A stretch of DNA of 64,000 nt from an uncultured Alteromonadaceae bacterium. GTDB taxonomy: Bacteria; Pseudomonadota; Gammaproteobacteria; Enterobacterales; Alteromonadaceae. Below, piece by piece: positions 1 to 9,700 of the stretch. The notes below the pieces were generated by a model. It did not search any database and was not told the origin of the DNA. It saw only the letters and a list, made by a program, of their open reading frames with translations. The DNA lies in contig CANMXU010000006.1 of NCBI GenBank assembly GCA_947501935.1, positions 62,001 to 126,000 of the forward strand. The letters are read 5' to 3'. The position numbers and the translations under genes are program-made. Each line of letters begins with the position of its first letter. The first letter of the stretch is position 1.

Positions 1-24
1 CATAGTAATTTGTGTTTTATTCAT
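1..24 (-). CDS. Start of an unidentified gene leaving the left edge
   Basis: Only eight codons are visible (MNKTQITM), reading leftward from an ATG whose first base is 24. A GGGA stretch lies about eight bases upstream and could be the ribosome binding site. The main reason to believe it is the promoter at 62-115, which points at it and has the same architecture as six other promoters here. Function cannot be assigned from this fragment. Confidence 0.45.
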
Positions 25-61
25 TTCATTTATCCCGTTAGAAAGCAATATAATGAAACTA

Positions 62-115
62 TTATTATTTTTTTTACAATGACTGTATGTGTTATTAAAT
101 AAACTAAGTGTGTAC
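62..115 (-). promoter_or_regulatory. Direct-repeat promoter, left-edge gene
   Basis: Read on the minus strand: GTACACA (115-109), then TAACACA (94-88) exactly 21 bp on, then a TAATAA -10-like hexamer (67-62) starting 21 bases after the second element. No good -35 box is visible, as expected for an activator-dependent promoter. It is the mirror image of the promoter at 127-181; both pairs are symmetric about base 121. Confidence 0.6.
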
Positions 116-126
116 TTGAGAAGTGA

Positions 127-181
127 GTACACATCTATTTTGGTCATTTACACATACTAATATTATGTTCTTATCTACAAT
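127..181 (+). promoter_or_regulatory. Direct-repeat promoter, diguanylate cyclase gene
   Basis: GTACACA (127-133) and TTACACA (148-154), both followed by T, are exactly 21 bp apart. TACAAT (176-181) lies 21 bases beyond the second element and is a good -10. The start codon at 231 is about 45-50 bases downstream of the expected transcript start. Together with the opposite pair at 88-115 it forms a bidirectional control region. Confidence 0.65.
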
Positions 182-230
182 AGTTTTATCAAACGACAAC
201 AAGCATCTGTTGTACATAAGGTAATATGTT

Positions 231-1403
231 ATGACTAAATTAGAGCGCTCATATTTTGCGAGTAAGTTAATCGAAAAATTAACTTGGGTGAGAAAAAAAT
301 TAAATATAAGCATTATTTTAGATAAGAAAAAATACAGGCACTCATTGCTTAATTTTACTATAAGCTTTTATTTCTTAGCTTTTTTAATCACAACCCCCAT
401 CTCATTACTCAGAGCTATCGATATTAACTGGCACTCTATTAACTATGTTCATATAGCGTTATTAGTTGTTATCACGTTTTTACAAGCACATAAAAACAAG
501 CTGAGTTATCACGTGAAAGTGATTACGTTAATCCTTGTTTTTTATAGTATTGGAATAATCGCAGATTACAGCTTGGGAATGGCCCTAGGTAATTATCTAT
601 ACTTTTCAATATGTATATTACTTGCGGCTACTTTCTTATCTTTAAAGAATACTTTATTGATATTATTAGCCATTGTATTAACTCAATTACTCTTTATGGG
701 TTTAACTTTTTTCGAAATAATCGCATTCAAGGTATCACCTTTAGTTCAAATCAATAACATTCACTTTTGGGGTACGCATATCACAGCCTTTATCACTCTT
801 ATTGCAAGCCCTTTAATTGCTCTAGGTTGGTTAAACAAATCACTAAAAGCTTCTGAACACTCGTTAAAAATAGCAAATGAAAATTTAGAATATGCACAAA
901 AACAATTAATTCATTTAGCTCAGACAGACGAATTAACCTCCCTTCCCAATAAACGGGCACTTCTGTCATACTCAGAATTAGAATTTAATAAGTTTAAGCG
1001 TCATAAAAATAGCTTTTCAGTGCTTATGATAGATATAGATTTCTTTAAACACGTTAATGATACCTACGGACATGACGCTGGTGATCTCGTTTTAAAATCT
1101 GTTGCTAATGTCTTAGCAAAACAAGTAAGGGATTATGAAATTGTGGCTCGAAATGGCGGTGAAGAATTCGTCATTATTTTACAAGAGCAAGATATAAATA
1201 TATCACTTAAAATTGCAGATCGAATAAGACTCGCGGTTGAAAAAACTAACACTCAATATCAGCAGACAAATATTAAAGTGACTGTTAGTATCGGGTTAGC
1301 GCAAGTGAGTATAGACGACCTAAGCTTTGCAGACTCATTAAAAAGAGCCGATAATAATGTCTATAAAGCAAAGGAAAGTGGAAGAAATATTGTCATCATT
1401 TAA
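231..1403 (+). CDS. Membrane GGDEF diguanylate cyclase
   Basis: Predicted to make cyclic di-GMP from two GTP at the inner membrane. Residues about 40-210 hold several hydrophobic segments, probably six, forming an unassigned membrane sensor. A short linker leads to a GGDEF domain (about 230-390) with the active-site signature GGEEF at 309-313, so the catalytic site looks intact. The usual RxxD inhibitory site just upstream reads RDYE, so product inhibition may be weakened. The ATG at 231 has AAGG about ten bases upstream. It is followed 21 bp later by the lipid kinase gene, probably co-transcribed, and is preceded by the direct-repeat promoter at 127-181. The 390-residue length is normal for this class. 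The membrane ligand is unknown. Confidence 0.93.
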   Translation: MTKLERSYFASKLIEKLTWVRKKLNISIILDKKKYRHSLLNFTISFYFLAFLITTPISLLRAIDINWHSINYVHIALLVVITFLQAHKNKLSYHVKVITLILVFYSIGIIADYSLGMALGNYLYFSICILLAATFLSLKNTLLILLAIVLTQLLFMGLTFFEIIAFKVSPLVQINNIHFWGTHITAFITLIASPLIALGWLNKSLKASEHSLKIANENLEYAQKQLIHLAQTDELTSLPNKRALLSYSELEFNKFKRHKNSFSVLMIDIDFFKHVNDTYGHDAGDLVLKSVANVLAKQVRDYEIVARNGGEEFVIILQEQDINISLKIADRIRLAVEKTNTQYQQTNIKVTVSIGLAQVSIDDLSFADSLKRADNNVYKAKESGRNIVII

Positions 1404-1424
1404 TCAATTTATAGGGAAGTACAT

Positions 1425-2324
1425 ATGAATAGAACTAGGTTAATTTTAAATGGTAAAAAAGCAGCACTTGAAATGGTACGTGCCGCTATTTTTCAAGCAA
1501 GAAAGCAAGGCCCTATTGATGTCAGAGTTACTTGGGAAGCAGGTGATGTGCCAAGATTAGTCCAAGAAGCGTACAATGAAAATTGTACCCGAATTATCGT
1601 TGCCGGAGGTGATGGCACAGTTAAAGAGGCCGTCGACGCCCTTATTAATTTGCCTGAAGATAACAGGCCGGAGCTCGCCATTTTACCCTTAGGCACTGCC
1701 AATGATTTCGCTACAGCCTGTACAGTCCCGACTGATTTAGCCTCAGCACTGACTCTAGCGCAACAAGGTATTGCAACTCCAATAGATTGTGTAAAAGCCA
1801 ATGATGAATATTTTATAAATGTTGCTAGTGGAGGGTTTGGCGCTCAAGTAACAACAAGTACACCTGTTGAACTTAAAAACTTCTTAGGCGGAGGAGCTTA
1901 CACTTTAAATGGCTTAGTGCAGGCTTTGAACTTTACACCCTATCATGGTGAAATTACGTTACCCGATACCACCTTGGCTGGTGAAGTTATTGTTGGAGCG
2001 GTATGTAATTCGAGACAAGCAGGCGGTGGGCAACAATTAGCACCGAACGCATTAATTAATGATGGCCTGCTAGATGTAGTGATATTACTCAGTTTCCCTA
2101 AAGAAGATCTAGTCCAAGTCGTTGAAGAGCTTCTTTCCACAGGAAACAGTGGAACCTATGTAAAGCGATATCAAACCCCATGGGTCAAATGGCAGTCTAA
2201 AAGTGTGATCCCCACCAATTTAGACGGAGAACCTATTAGTGCAAAACAGATCCATTATCAAATAATGCCCAACGCTATCAAGTTAGTTATACCTAAATAT
2301 TCACCTGTACTGAAAGCTACTTAG
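1425..2324 (+). CDS. yegS: YegS-type diacylglycerol/lipid kinase
   Basis: Member of the DAG kinase catalytic superfamily, which phosphorylates lipid hydroxyls using ATP; E. coli YegS acts on phosphatidylglycerol in vitro. The nucleotide-binding signature GGDGTVKE falls at about residues 65-72, and LPLGTANDFA at about 90-100 is also typical. A C-terminal beta-rich lobe contains DGLLDVVIL and LDGEP. Length 299 matches YegS. A strong ribosome binding site (AGGGAAG) precedes the ATG. The 21-bp gap from the diguanylate cyclase gene suggests one transcript under the promoter at 127-181. The physiological lipid substrate cannot be read from sequence. Confidence 0.9.
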   Translation: MNRTRLILNGKKAALEMVRAAIFQARKQGPIDVRVTWEAGDVPRLVQEAYNENCTRIIVAGGDGTVKEAVDALINLPEDNRPELAILPLGTANDFATACTVPTDLASALTLAQQGIATPIDCVKANDEYFINVASGGFGAQVTTSTPVELKNFLGGGAYTLNGLVQALNFTPYHGEITLPDTTLAGEVIVGAVCNSRQAGGGQQLAPNALINDGLLDVVILLSFPKEDLVQVVEELLSTGNSGTYVKRYQTPWVKWQSKSVIPTNLDGEPISAKQIHYQIMPNAIKLVIPKYSPVLKAT

Positions 2325-2411
2325 CTGATAACGCTATGAGTGATTATAAATTTTTCATCTAACAATCGTAGTGCGACGTGTTAGAAATCACCTTTTTTAA
2401 ACGTTAAGGTT

Positions 2412-2448
2412 TATCTTTCTTCGACTTTACGTCTCTCGAAGAAAGATA
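2412..2448. repeat. Perfect 13-bp inverted repeat between convergent genes
   Basis: Arms at 2412-2424 and 2436-2448 are perfectly complementary around an 11-base loop. It sits between the 3' ends of the lipid kinase gene and the opposing hypothetical gene. It lacks a clear T-run on either side, so it may be an imperfect bidirectional terminator or an mRNA 3'-end stabiliser. Confidence 0.6.
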
Positions 2449-2486
2449 TAATCGACTGTTATATATGGTTTATATTGTCTACTAAT

Positions 2487-2924
2487 CTACACTTGTATAT
2501 GAAAAAATGGTGGTCTGCTTGGCGTTACTGCATCTGAAAATTTGTTTTTCGCGCTTGTTAAGTGTTCAATAGTGTTTAGCTTTTTATTTTGTTGAGCTAA
2601 TACAACTACGTCGTTAGCATTTACCGTGCTCTTATTTTCTACGTTGCCAGTGCTTTGTGAAATATATTGCTCTACTAATTCTTGTTGATGCTGATGATGG
2701 CTCATATTTACAGCTAAACTTCGAACAGCTTCTTGTTCTGTCTGTTCTCGCTGCCGTACGTTTTGAACACCATCTTGAGCGTTATCAGTAAACTCATTAA
2801 CCTTCTCTGGAGTGGCAACTATCGAAGGATTTTTTTGACTTTCGACTACATTTTTTTCTGTCGCTTCCCCTACAAACTGAATAATTTTTGTCGAAATAGG
2901 GCTAGAATTTATTGGACTGATCAT
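2487..2924 (-). CDS. Hypothetical protein, hydrophilic, 145 residues
   Basis: I do not recognise a family. The protein is polar, with no signal peptide or membrane span. It is rich in Gln, Asn, Ser and Val, with a central Q/H-rich stretch (about residues 70-95) likely to be helical. The start ATG at 2924 follows an AGGAAA-like ribosome binding site. Its reading frame is clean and it lies 56 bp downstream of the permease gene on the same strand, so it may share that transcript. Similar small polar proteins of unknown function are common in Alteromonadales. Confidence 0.6.
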   Translation of the reverse strand: MISPINSSPISTKIIQFVGEATEKNVVESQKNPSIVATPEKVNEFTDNAQDGVQNVRQREQTEQEAVRSLAVNMSHHQHQQELVEQYISQSTGNVENKSTVNANDVVVLAQQNKKLNTIEHLTSAKNKFSDAVTPSRPPFFHIQV

Positions 2925-2980
2925 AATATTTCCTATTGTTTTTTTATAGTGAGTTATCAGTGACTTTTCAGTAAAAGCAC

Positions 2981-4039
2981 CTATTGGCTAACATTATTGA
3001 CACGCTCGGTTAATAATTGACCATCTGCTGACATCAGTATTGCAACCCATTTCGTTCCCTCAATATGAGAAAATACGATAGCTGTAGCTACCATCAATGG
3101 TATGGCTAGAAACATGCCTATAAGTCCCCAAATAAATCCCCAAAAGCTCAATGAGATTAAGATCATAAACGCACTTAAGTTTAAACTTTTTCCCATTACT
3201 GCTGGCTCTACTACATTGCCCATAATAAATTGAATGACGAGCAAACTACCTATAATCACCATAATGTACGGTAGACTATCAAATTGAAGACTGATAATTA
3301 TGCTTGGAAAAATAACGGCCAGTGCAGAGCCTATATTAGGAATAAAGTTTAATAAAAAGGTACTTATTGCCCAAAGTTCTGCAAAATCAACTTGAAATAA
3401 AATAAGCACAAAATAACAAAGTAGTGAGGTCAATGCGCTGACAAAACTTTTCAACCTGATGTAGCGTTTGATCATAGCAATAGTATTTTTAAAAACAGAT
3501 TGAATCACAGAAAACCGATCAGATAGTTGCTCAAGCGCTTTAACTTTGACACTGGCGTTACTTTGTTCAACAAACATAAAGCCAACATAAATAACAACTA
3601 AAAATATGCTTGAAAGAAAACTTTGTGTGGAATCAGCAATAAACGTTAATAAATCGGTTAAGTTCAAATTTTCATATAATTGAGTTAATAGATTATCAAC
3701 TTTCAAACCGCTAAGTTGCGCTAAATGGTGAACGATTTTTTCAGTTTTCTCTTGATAAAATGGTGCAGCTGAAATTAAATTTTCTGTCTGTGTAACAATA
3801 ACTTGGTAAATAAATAGCATTAAAATAGAAAAGATAATAATAACCGAAGTAGAAATCAGCCACTTAGGTATTTTTCTCTCTAAAATCTTTAGGCCTTTAA
3901 GTTTTGAAGCAACTGAATCTATGAGCATCCAAATTAAAAAAGCCAATACAATCGGAACAAATAGCGATTTGGCCAACATAAGAATGGCGACAATTCCTAA
4001 GCATGCAAATAAGCCTATAGTGAATTTCTCAATGTTCAT
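2981..4039 (-). CDS. AI-2E family (PerM-like) transporter
   Basis: Inner-membrane protein of the AI-2E exporter/PerM superfamily. Members include putative autoinducer-2 exporters and Na+/H+ antiporters, so the substrate is open. The pattern is typical: two N-terminal hydrophobic segments (about 8-40), one near 60-80, a soluble helical stretch (about 85-140), then at least four C-terminal spans. Conserved-looking pieces are NFIPNIGS and VEPAVMGKSL. Length 352 is normal. Its ATG overlaps the stop of the upstream small membrane protein gene by one base (TAATG), so the two are translationally coupled and probably driven by the promoter at 4589-4643. Confidence 0.88.
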   Translation of the reverse strand: MNIEKFTIGLFACLGIVAILMLAKSLFVPIVLAFLIWMLIDSVASKLKGLKILERKIPKWLISTSVIIIFSILMLFIYQVIVTQTENLISAAPFYQEKTEKIVHHLAQLSGLKVDNLLTQLYENLNLTDLLTFIADSTQSFLSSIFLVVIYVGFMFVEQSNASVKVKALEQLSDRFSVIQSVFKNTIAMIKRYIRLKSFVSALTSLLCYFVLILFQVDFAELWAISTFLLNFIPNIGSALAVIFPSIIISLQFDSLPYIMVIIGSLLVIQFIMGNVVEPAVMGKSLNLSAFMILISLSFWGFIWGLIGMFLAIPLMVATAIVFSHIEGTKWVAILMSADGQLLTERVNNVSQ

Positions 4040-4551
4040 TATGAGTCCTCTGACTGCTTTTTATCTAACTTTTTATCTGACTTATTATCAATGACACCAG
4101 AAGCAAGTTTTATAATAGGTATCAGCGCTGTTAAACCGCCTTCGCTGAACATTTTAATATCTTTACTGAAGCTTTGAACTTTTTCTATGCTCTGTTTTAT
4201 ATCAACAACATTTGCTTCAACGTTCCTTTTTAAATCCGCGATTAATGCTTCTCTAATTTCATTTGCAGCACCTTCTGGAGCTGATTGTTTACGATTTGTT
4301 AAAAGTAAACCTAGCGGTATTAACGCAAGCAAGGCATTTAACGCTGCAATGGTCCAAGCACTTTTTGCATATAGGGGAAAGTCACTAATATGGCAAAAAA
4401 GTGCCACATTAATTGCGAGTATAATCAACATAAAAAAGGCGACCGTTATTGCAGTTAAAAAGGCCTGTTTTTTTTGTTGCTGGTACTTATCGCTCAACAT
4501 GCCCTTTTCTAAGGTGATCAACATTTGTAATTTATCTATTTGATTATTCAT
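4039..4551 (-). CDS. Small two-span membrane protein of unknown function
   Basis: Residues about 30-55 and 64-86 are hydrophobic and predicted to span the membrane. The rest is a charged N-terminal helix and a cytoplasmic helical tail with a Lys/Asp-rich end. The layout resembles holin-like or DUF1469-like small envelope proteins, but I cannot assign a family. The one-base overlap with the AI-2E permease gene suggests the two act together. It is the first gene after the promoter at 4589-4643. Confidence 0.7.
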   Translation of the reverse strand: MNNQIDKLQMLITLEKGMLSDKYQQQKKQAFLTAITVAFFMLIILAINVALFCHISDFPLYAKSAWTIAALNALLALIPLGLLLTNRKQSAPEGAANEIREALIADLKRNVEANVVDIKQSIEKVQSFSKDIKMFSEGGLTALIPIIKLASGVIDNKSDKKLDKKQSEDS

Positions 4552-4588
4552 AACGATCCATTTAGTTGTTGTCGGTTAGTGTGATAGA

Positions 4589-4643
4589 AGTATAGTTCTA
4601 ACAATGATTAATTAATGTGTTATAAAAAAACAACAATGTGTGA
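4589..4643 (-). promoter_or_regulatory. Direct-repeat promoter, small membrane protein/permease pair
   Basis: Read on the minus strand: TCACACA (4643-4637) and TAACACA (4622-4616) exactly 21 bp apart, both followed by T, then TATACT (4594-4589) 21 bases beyond the second element. The start codon at 4551 is about 38 bases from the -10. Confidence 0.65.
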
Positions 4644-4756
4644 TACCACTAACGTATTGAATAGTAATAATAAAGATTGATTTCTTTGTGCAACAGTTAG
4701 GGCTTAATCATTCGCTAATTCACAAATGCATTATGTTTGAAAAATAAAGCTATCGA

Positions 4757-5452
4757 TTAAGTTATTGGCTCAAAGCCATAACTCTTAGCTTCTAAAAAGA
4801 GAGCGTCAAAATTTAGCACATGAATGCACTCTCGAGTTGAGTCTATGTATGTTAAGCGTTTGTACTTTTGAATTGTCTCATTCACTCTCGATCTAGAAAC
4901 AATACATATATCGCCAATTTGTTTTTGCGATGCCTTTATACAAGGGTTTCCGTTCTGATCTAAGCTAGAGTACGTTGCAACTTCGGTTAAAGTATATAGA
5001 ACCCTCAACGCACTATTACAGTTTTGATAAGATAAATGATTCGCCCACTTTTTGCTAAAGGCTTTAGTTATAGCAAAAAGCCATTGATAGATTTCGTGAT
5101 TTTTTTTAGCTAATAACTCAACTTTTTGTTGTTCAAAAAAAACTATGTCCATTGCCTCGACTTCTTCAGCTTTGGCCATCGAGGTATCAAAGTCACCAAT
5201 GCTAACGGCGCCAATCCAGTCATTTTTTCCGATGATCAGCCCGTAAGAACTATTAAATTCATAATTGAGCATAGATAAATAGCCAACCCCTTTTTTAACA
5301 TAGGCTATGCCTTTAAACGTTGATGAATATGGTGGAATTCCTAACTGGCTTATATTGCTTGTAGTTGAAGCTATTGATAACAGCTGTTGCTTAGTTTCAA
5401 TTGAAAGTTCACATGGCCAATTAATATCGTTGTGATGATGTAACATACGCAC
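4757..5452 (-). CDS. CRP/FNR-like transcriptional regulator
   Basis: Residues about 20-130 fit a cyclic-nucleotide-binding-like beta roll, but I see no clear cAMP-binding arginine signature or FNR-type cysteine cluster, so the ligand is unknown. A long helix (about 115-145) is followed by a C-terminal winged helix-turn-helix in which KASQKQIGDICIVSRSRVNE (about 170-189) is the DNA-recognition region. Length 231 is usual. AGAGGA precedes the ATG at 5452. Its own promoter (5487-5541) belongs to the shared direct-repeat set, which places this regulator inside that regulon, perhaps as a second tier. The shared motif is a direct repeat, not a CRP palindrome, so this protein is not the obvious binder. 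Confidence 0.82.
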   Translation of the reverse strand: MRMLHHHNDINWPCELSIETKQQLLSIASTTSNISQLGIPPYSSTFKGIAYVKKGVGYLSMLNYEFNSSYGLIIGKNDWIGAVSIGDFDTSMAKAEEVEAMDIVFFEQQKVELLAKKNHEIYQWLFAITKAFSKKWANHLSYQNCNSALRVLYTLTEVATYSSLDQNGNPCIKASQKQIGDICIVSRSRVNETIQKYKRLTYIDSTRECIHVLNFDALFLEAKSYGFEPIT

Positions 5453-5486
5453 TTCCTCTTACACGGTACATTAAAGTTATAATGCG

Positions 5487-5541
5487 AGTGTATTAAAGTT
5501 ACGCCAGTTAAGATGTGTGGAATGAGACAACCATTGTGTGA
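5487..5541 (-). promoter_or_regulatory. Direct-repeat promoter, CRP-like gene
   Basis: Read on the minus strand: TCACACA (5541-5535) and CCACACA followed by T (5520-5514), 21 bp apart, then TACACT (5492-5487) 21 bases beyond. The start codon at 5452 is about 35 bases from the -10. Confidence 0.62.
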
Positions 5542-5714
5542 TTAGATATTGCCTGCTTTGCAGCATTAACTTAAAGATAGTTTTTTAGTTAGGATCGAAT
5601 CATTTCATTGTGATTTTCTTAACACCAAGCGACAGAAATAGGCGTATTTCGATTAGCAAAGTGTCCTTAGGTATAATTTACCCACTTTTATTGTATCTAA
5701 GAAATGCCTTAGCA

Positions 5715-6737
5715 TTATTCTAGATATAACTCCCTACACTTTAATATTTCATCAAACGAAGCAAAGAAGGCATTCACAACGTCTGGGTCAAACTGCTTAC
5801 CACTTTCCTCTTTAATTAAATTAGCTGCATCATCAACAGCCCACGCTTTCTTATAAGGGCGGCTAGAAGTTAACGCATCAAATACATCAGCTACCGCAAC
5901 AATACGACCGATTAAAGGAATTTTATCTGCGCTTAAATTATTCGGGTAGCCGGTACCATCCCACTTTTCATGATGTGTCATGGCTATTGTCCATGCCCAT
6001 TGTAATAATGGAGACTCACTTCCTTTTAAAATTTCTCCCCCAATATTTACATGGGTTTTCATAATGTCCCATTCATCTGGCTCAAACTTCCCAGGTTTAA
6101 GTAAAATATGATCTGGAATACCAATTTTTCCTATATCGTGCATAGGGGCTGCTTGTTGAAGTAATTCAGCATCTTGGTCAGAAAAGCCTAGCGTTAATGC
6201 AATAATTTTCGAATAGATACTCATTCGCTTAACATGCAAGCCTGTTTCATTGTCCTTATATTCAGCAGCCATACCAAGTCTATTGACTATGTCTAAACGA
6301 GATTTATCAAGTTCGTGAGTTCTCTCGCTCACTTCATGTGCTAAATGGCGTTTTTGATCGAATAAATTAAGATGCAAACGAACACGCTTTCTTACCAATA
6401 CCGACCGAACAGGTTTGGTTATGTAGTCAACAGCACCACAATCGAAACCTATCGCCTCGTCCTCAACATCATTTTTTGCCGATACGAATATTACCGGAAT
6501 ATGTTTAGTTACAGGGTCCTGTTTCAATATTTTACAGACTTGGTAACCATCCATTCCTGGCATCATAATATCTAATAAAATTAAGTCTGGCGGAGAGTTT
6601 TTCGCAATTTCAATTGCTGATTCACCGTCAATTGCAGCTTTTACACGATAATCATCTTTAAGTATTTTAGTTAAGATATTTACATTTTCGGGAAAATCAT
6701 CAACAACTAATATTGTTTCTTTGCTATCTTTATTCAC
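5715..6737 (-). CDS. Response regulator with HD-GYP c-di-GMP phosphodiesterase
   Basis: Two-domain cytoplasmic protein. A receiver (about 8-125) has the acidic pair DD (13-14), phosphoacceptor Asp56 in LLDIMMPGMDG and Lys108 in TKP. An HD-GYP domain (about 145-335) has the HD pair at 200-201 (MHDIGKIGIP), the THHEKWDG block and GYP at 263-265, so it should hydrolyse c-di-GMP. It is the last gene of a three-gene run (11435 to 5715), ten bases after the hybrid kinase. It is the likely output of that kinase by phosphotransfer through the kinase's HPt domain. Length 340 is normal. Confidence 0.93.
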   Translation of the reverse strand: MNKDSKETILVVDDFPENVNILTKILKDDYRVKAAIDGESAIEIAKNSPPDLILLDIMMPGMDGYQVCKILKQDPVTKHIPVIFVSAKNDVEDEAIGFDCGAVDYITKPVRSVLVRKRVRLHLNLFDQKRHLAHEVSERTHELDKSRLDIVNRLGMAAEYKDNETGLHVKRMSIYSKIIALTLGFSDQDAELLQQAAPMHDIGKIGIPDHILLKPGKFEPDEWDIMKTHVNIGGEILKGSESPLLQWAWTIAMTHHEKWDGTGYPNNLSADKIPLIGRIVAVADVFDALTSSRPYKKAWAVDDAANLIKEESGKQFDPDVVNAFFASFDEILKCRELYLE

Positions 6738-6747
6738 GTGATATGCC

Positions 6748-9700
6748 TCATGTTTCCATACTACAAGTTAAAACGTCAAATGCTTGTTCAAACTGATAAA
6801 TTTCAGCAAATGCGTAACATTTTTGTATCGCTTTGGTGTAATTACTCTCTTTAGTTAATAATTTTTCAAGCTCATCTACCGCTTGTGTATCTCTATCTTG
6901 TAATAGACGTGAAATAAACTTCAGAGATTCAAGTACCTCACTATCGTTGATGTATTCTTTACTGGATTGCTCTTGCCATACCACCTGTGCTAATAGATTA
7001 ATGAGTTGCTTAAATTCCCTTTCTAACTTAGTTATTAAGCTAATTTCGTATTGGCTATTTTGTTGAAACGCTACTTCTAGCTCAATGCAATAGTTTGCTT
7101 CCTGTTCAAAGCCAATACTTTGATTAATTCCTTTAAAAGAGTGCAAAGCAATAGCTGCCTCACTACTGTTCTCACGAAGTGCCTTAAACATTACTTTAAC
7201 TTGCTCAGGTTGTTGGGTGAAATATCGATTGAGCATTTTGACGATTAAGGCCTTATCATTATCTAAACGAAACATGACACTATCTAAATTCAATAAGCTA
7301 ATGTTTTTCAAATAAGGCCATTCTTGTGGTTCATTTTCTTCACTTTTCTCTACAGACTCTTCTACATGAATATCTTCTTCGGGCTGCAAATCAAGCCAAG
7401 TTATAATCTTATTCCTAACTTCATTAACATGGATAGGTTTTGTAATATGATCATTCATACCTGCTGCTAAAGACCTTTCTTTGTCGCCTTCAAGTGCGTG
7501 CGCAGTTAGCGCGATTATAGGTAAGTCTTTATAACAAGCTTGGGTACGAATCAACTTTGTGGCCTTGATCCCATCAATCACAGGCATCTGTATATCCATA
7601 AAAACGATATCATATGCGTTAGGATTTTTACTAAGCAACTCAATTGCTTCTTTTCCGTGTTTCGCTAAAGTGACTTTTATACCAAGTTTAGAAAATACCG
7701 CTACGGCTAACTCCTGATTGGTCTCGTTGTCTTCAACGAGTAAAATAGAAACATCGGAAAAATCGTATTGAATACTGTTATCTGAAAAATCTGAGTTATC
7801 ATGGTTAAAACCGTGTGTTAGTATCCCTTGACATGCATAAGCCATTCGATGCCGAGTTACGGGCTTTTCAACAACATTATCGACATAATCTTTCCAATCT
7901 TCTTGCTCAATACCTTTAGCTTGAAAGTGATTAAGCATAGCAATTATTTTTACTTGAGTATTACGTTTAATAAGTGATAATAAATTAAGTAGAATAAAAT
8001 TATCATAATGATTGCTATCACAATCGATCACGACTAAGTCAAAGTTTTCTTTATCAACGGATATCAGTTTTTGCGCTTTGGTTACGTCTGTCATTGCCAC
8101 AATATCTTCGGCACCAAAAGATTTTATGTAACGTAAAACAATAGACATACTGGCTGGAGAAGTGTCAAAAATAAGCACGCGTTTATTTTTATTTTCTAGT
8201 AATTCAAAACATGTTTCAGGTAGATTTTCCGTTATCTTCAAAGTCAATTCAAACCAAAAGGTGCTCCCCTCTCCTAAAGTAGATAAAACACCTATTTCCC
8301 CCCCCATAAGATCAATCAATTGCTTACTAATAGCTAGTCCTAATCCTGTGCCGCCAAACTGACGTGTCGATGAGGCATCAATTTGTTCAAACGACTTAAA
8401 TAACCTTGTTATATTAGTTTCTGCGATACCAATACCCGTATCAGAAACTTCAAATAAAACTGAAACGGTTTCTTTAGTTTGACCCGATATAGAAAGGCTT
8501 AATGTTACCGCTCCTGTTTCTGTGAACTTAAACGCATTATTAAGTAAGTTGTATAACACCTGAGTTATGCGGTATTGATCGCCCAATAGGAGGGGGGGTA
8601 TATCAATATCATAATTACATAACAACTCAAGCTGTTTACTTTCGACATTTTCAATAATACTTGGGATAACCTTTTCAATAATATCCGTTTCTAAATTAAA
8701 TTCGGCTTCATTGATTTCTAAATTCCTTGCATCGAGCTTTGAAAGATCTAAAACATCATTAATGATCTGAAGCAACTCATGAGCTGAGCTATCGACTTTA
8801 TCAAGATAGTCCTTTAGGAGACCTTCTGTAGAGAGCTCTTTAGCTAAATTAGAAAAGCCCAAAATTGCATTCATTGGGGTTCTTATCTCATGACTCATGT
8901 TTGCTAAAAAGTGGCTTTTACTTTGTTGTGCTAAACTAGCTTGCAATTTAGCATTTAATAGCGCGTTCTCATTTTCTAAGCGCGCCGTAATATCTCTAAT
9001 TGATAATAAATAAATATCATTGTCTTGAAAATTTATCGTACTAATTTTGATTTCAACAGGAAGTTCTTTGCCAGCTTTTGTTTTTAACGTTTGTTGGTCA
9101 TTATCACCATGTTCATCACAGTCATAACCATTTTTAAACGCTATTTTTTCCGAAGAGTCTAAGACACAATTAGCCTTAGGTATTAGGTGATAAATTGATT
9201 TTTCTCGTAACTCACTCTCTTGGTAACCCGATATTTTTTTTGCTTGGTTGTTAATCCTCACAATCTTTTTTTGACTATTTATTACCACAAGAATGTCGGG
9301 GGCTTCATCTATCAACTTTTGAAACTCAACCATGGCACTTTCAAGTTTTTCTTCCTTTTCGTTCATTACTGATAGGTCAGTAAATACGCCAACTAATTGA
9401 GGTTTATTCTTCTTACTAATAATTACTTTGCGTTTATATATTCCAATTCGTTGATTACCATCTGCGCCTTTAATAGTGATAGTAGTTTCTAGCTCTCCAC
9501 TTTGAGTTAACAAAAGTTCATCTGCAGTAATAATTTCATCTAAAAGACTTAATTCAAAAACAAGGCCGAAGTCCTTATGTTTAATTAACTCATCACTTTT
9601 AATTGATATATGAGTTAATTCTGTAAAAGCTTGATTGCAAAAAATTAATTCTAAGTTCTCATTCAGAATAAACAAAGGCTGGGGTAATGCGCTAAAAACC

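Noticed and set aside
104-313. Minus-strand 69-codon frame
   Set aside because: It overlaps the bidirectional promoter and the start of the diguanylate cyclase gene and has no ribosome binding site or protein character.
2733-2963. Plus-strand 76-codon frame opposite the hypothetical protein
   Set aside because: Shadow of the minus-strand gene, with no ribosome binding site.
4616-5541. CRP or FNR binding sites, because TGTGTGA contains TGTGA
   Set aside because: The elements are direct repeats with a conserved ACACAT core, not inverted TGTGA/TCACA pairs, and the base after the core varies.
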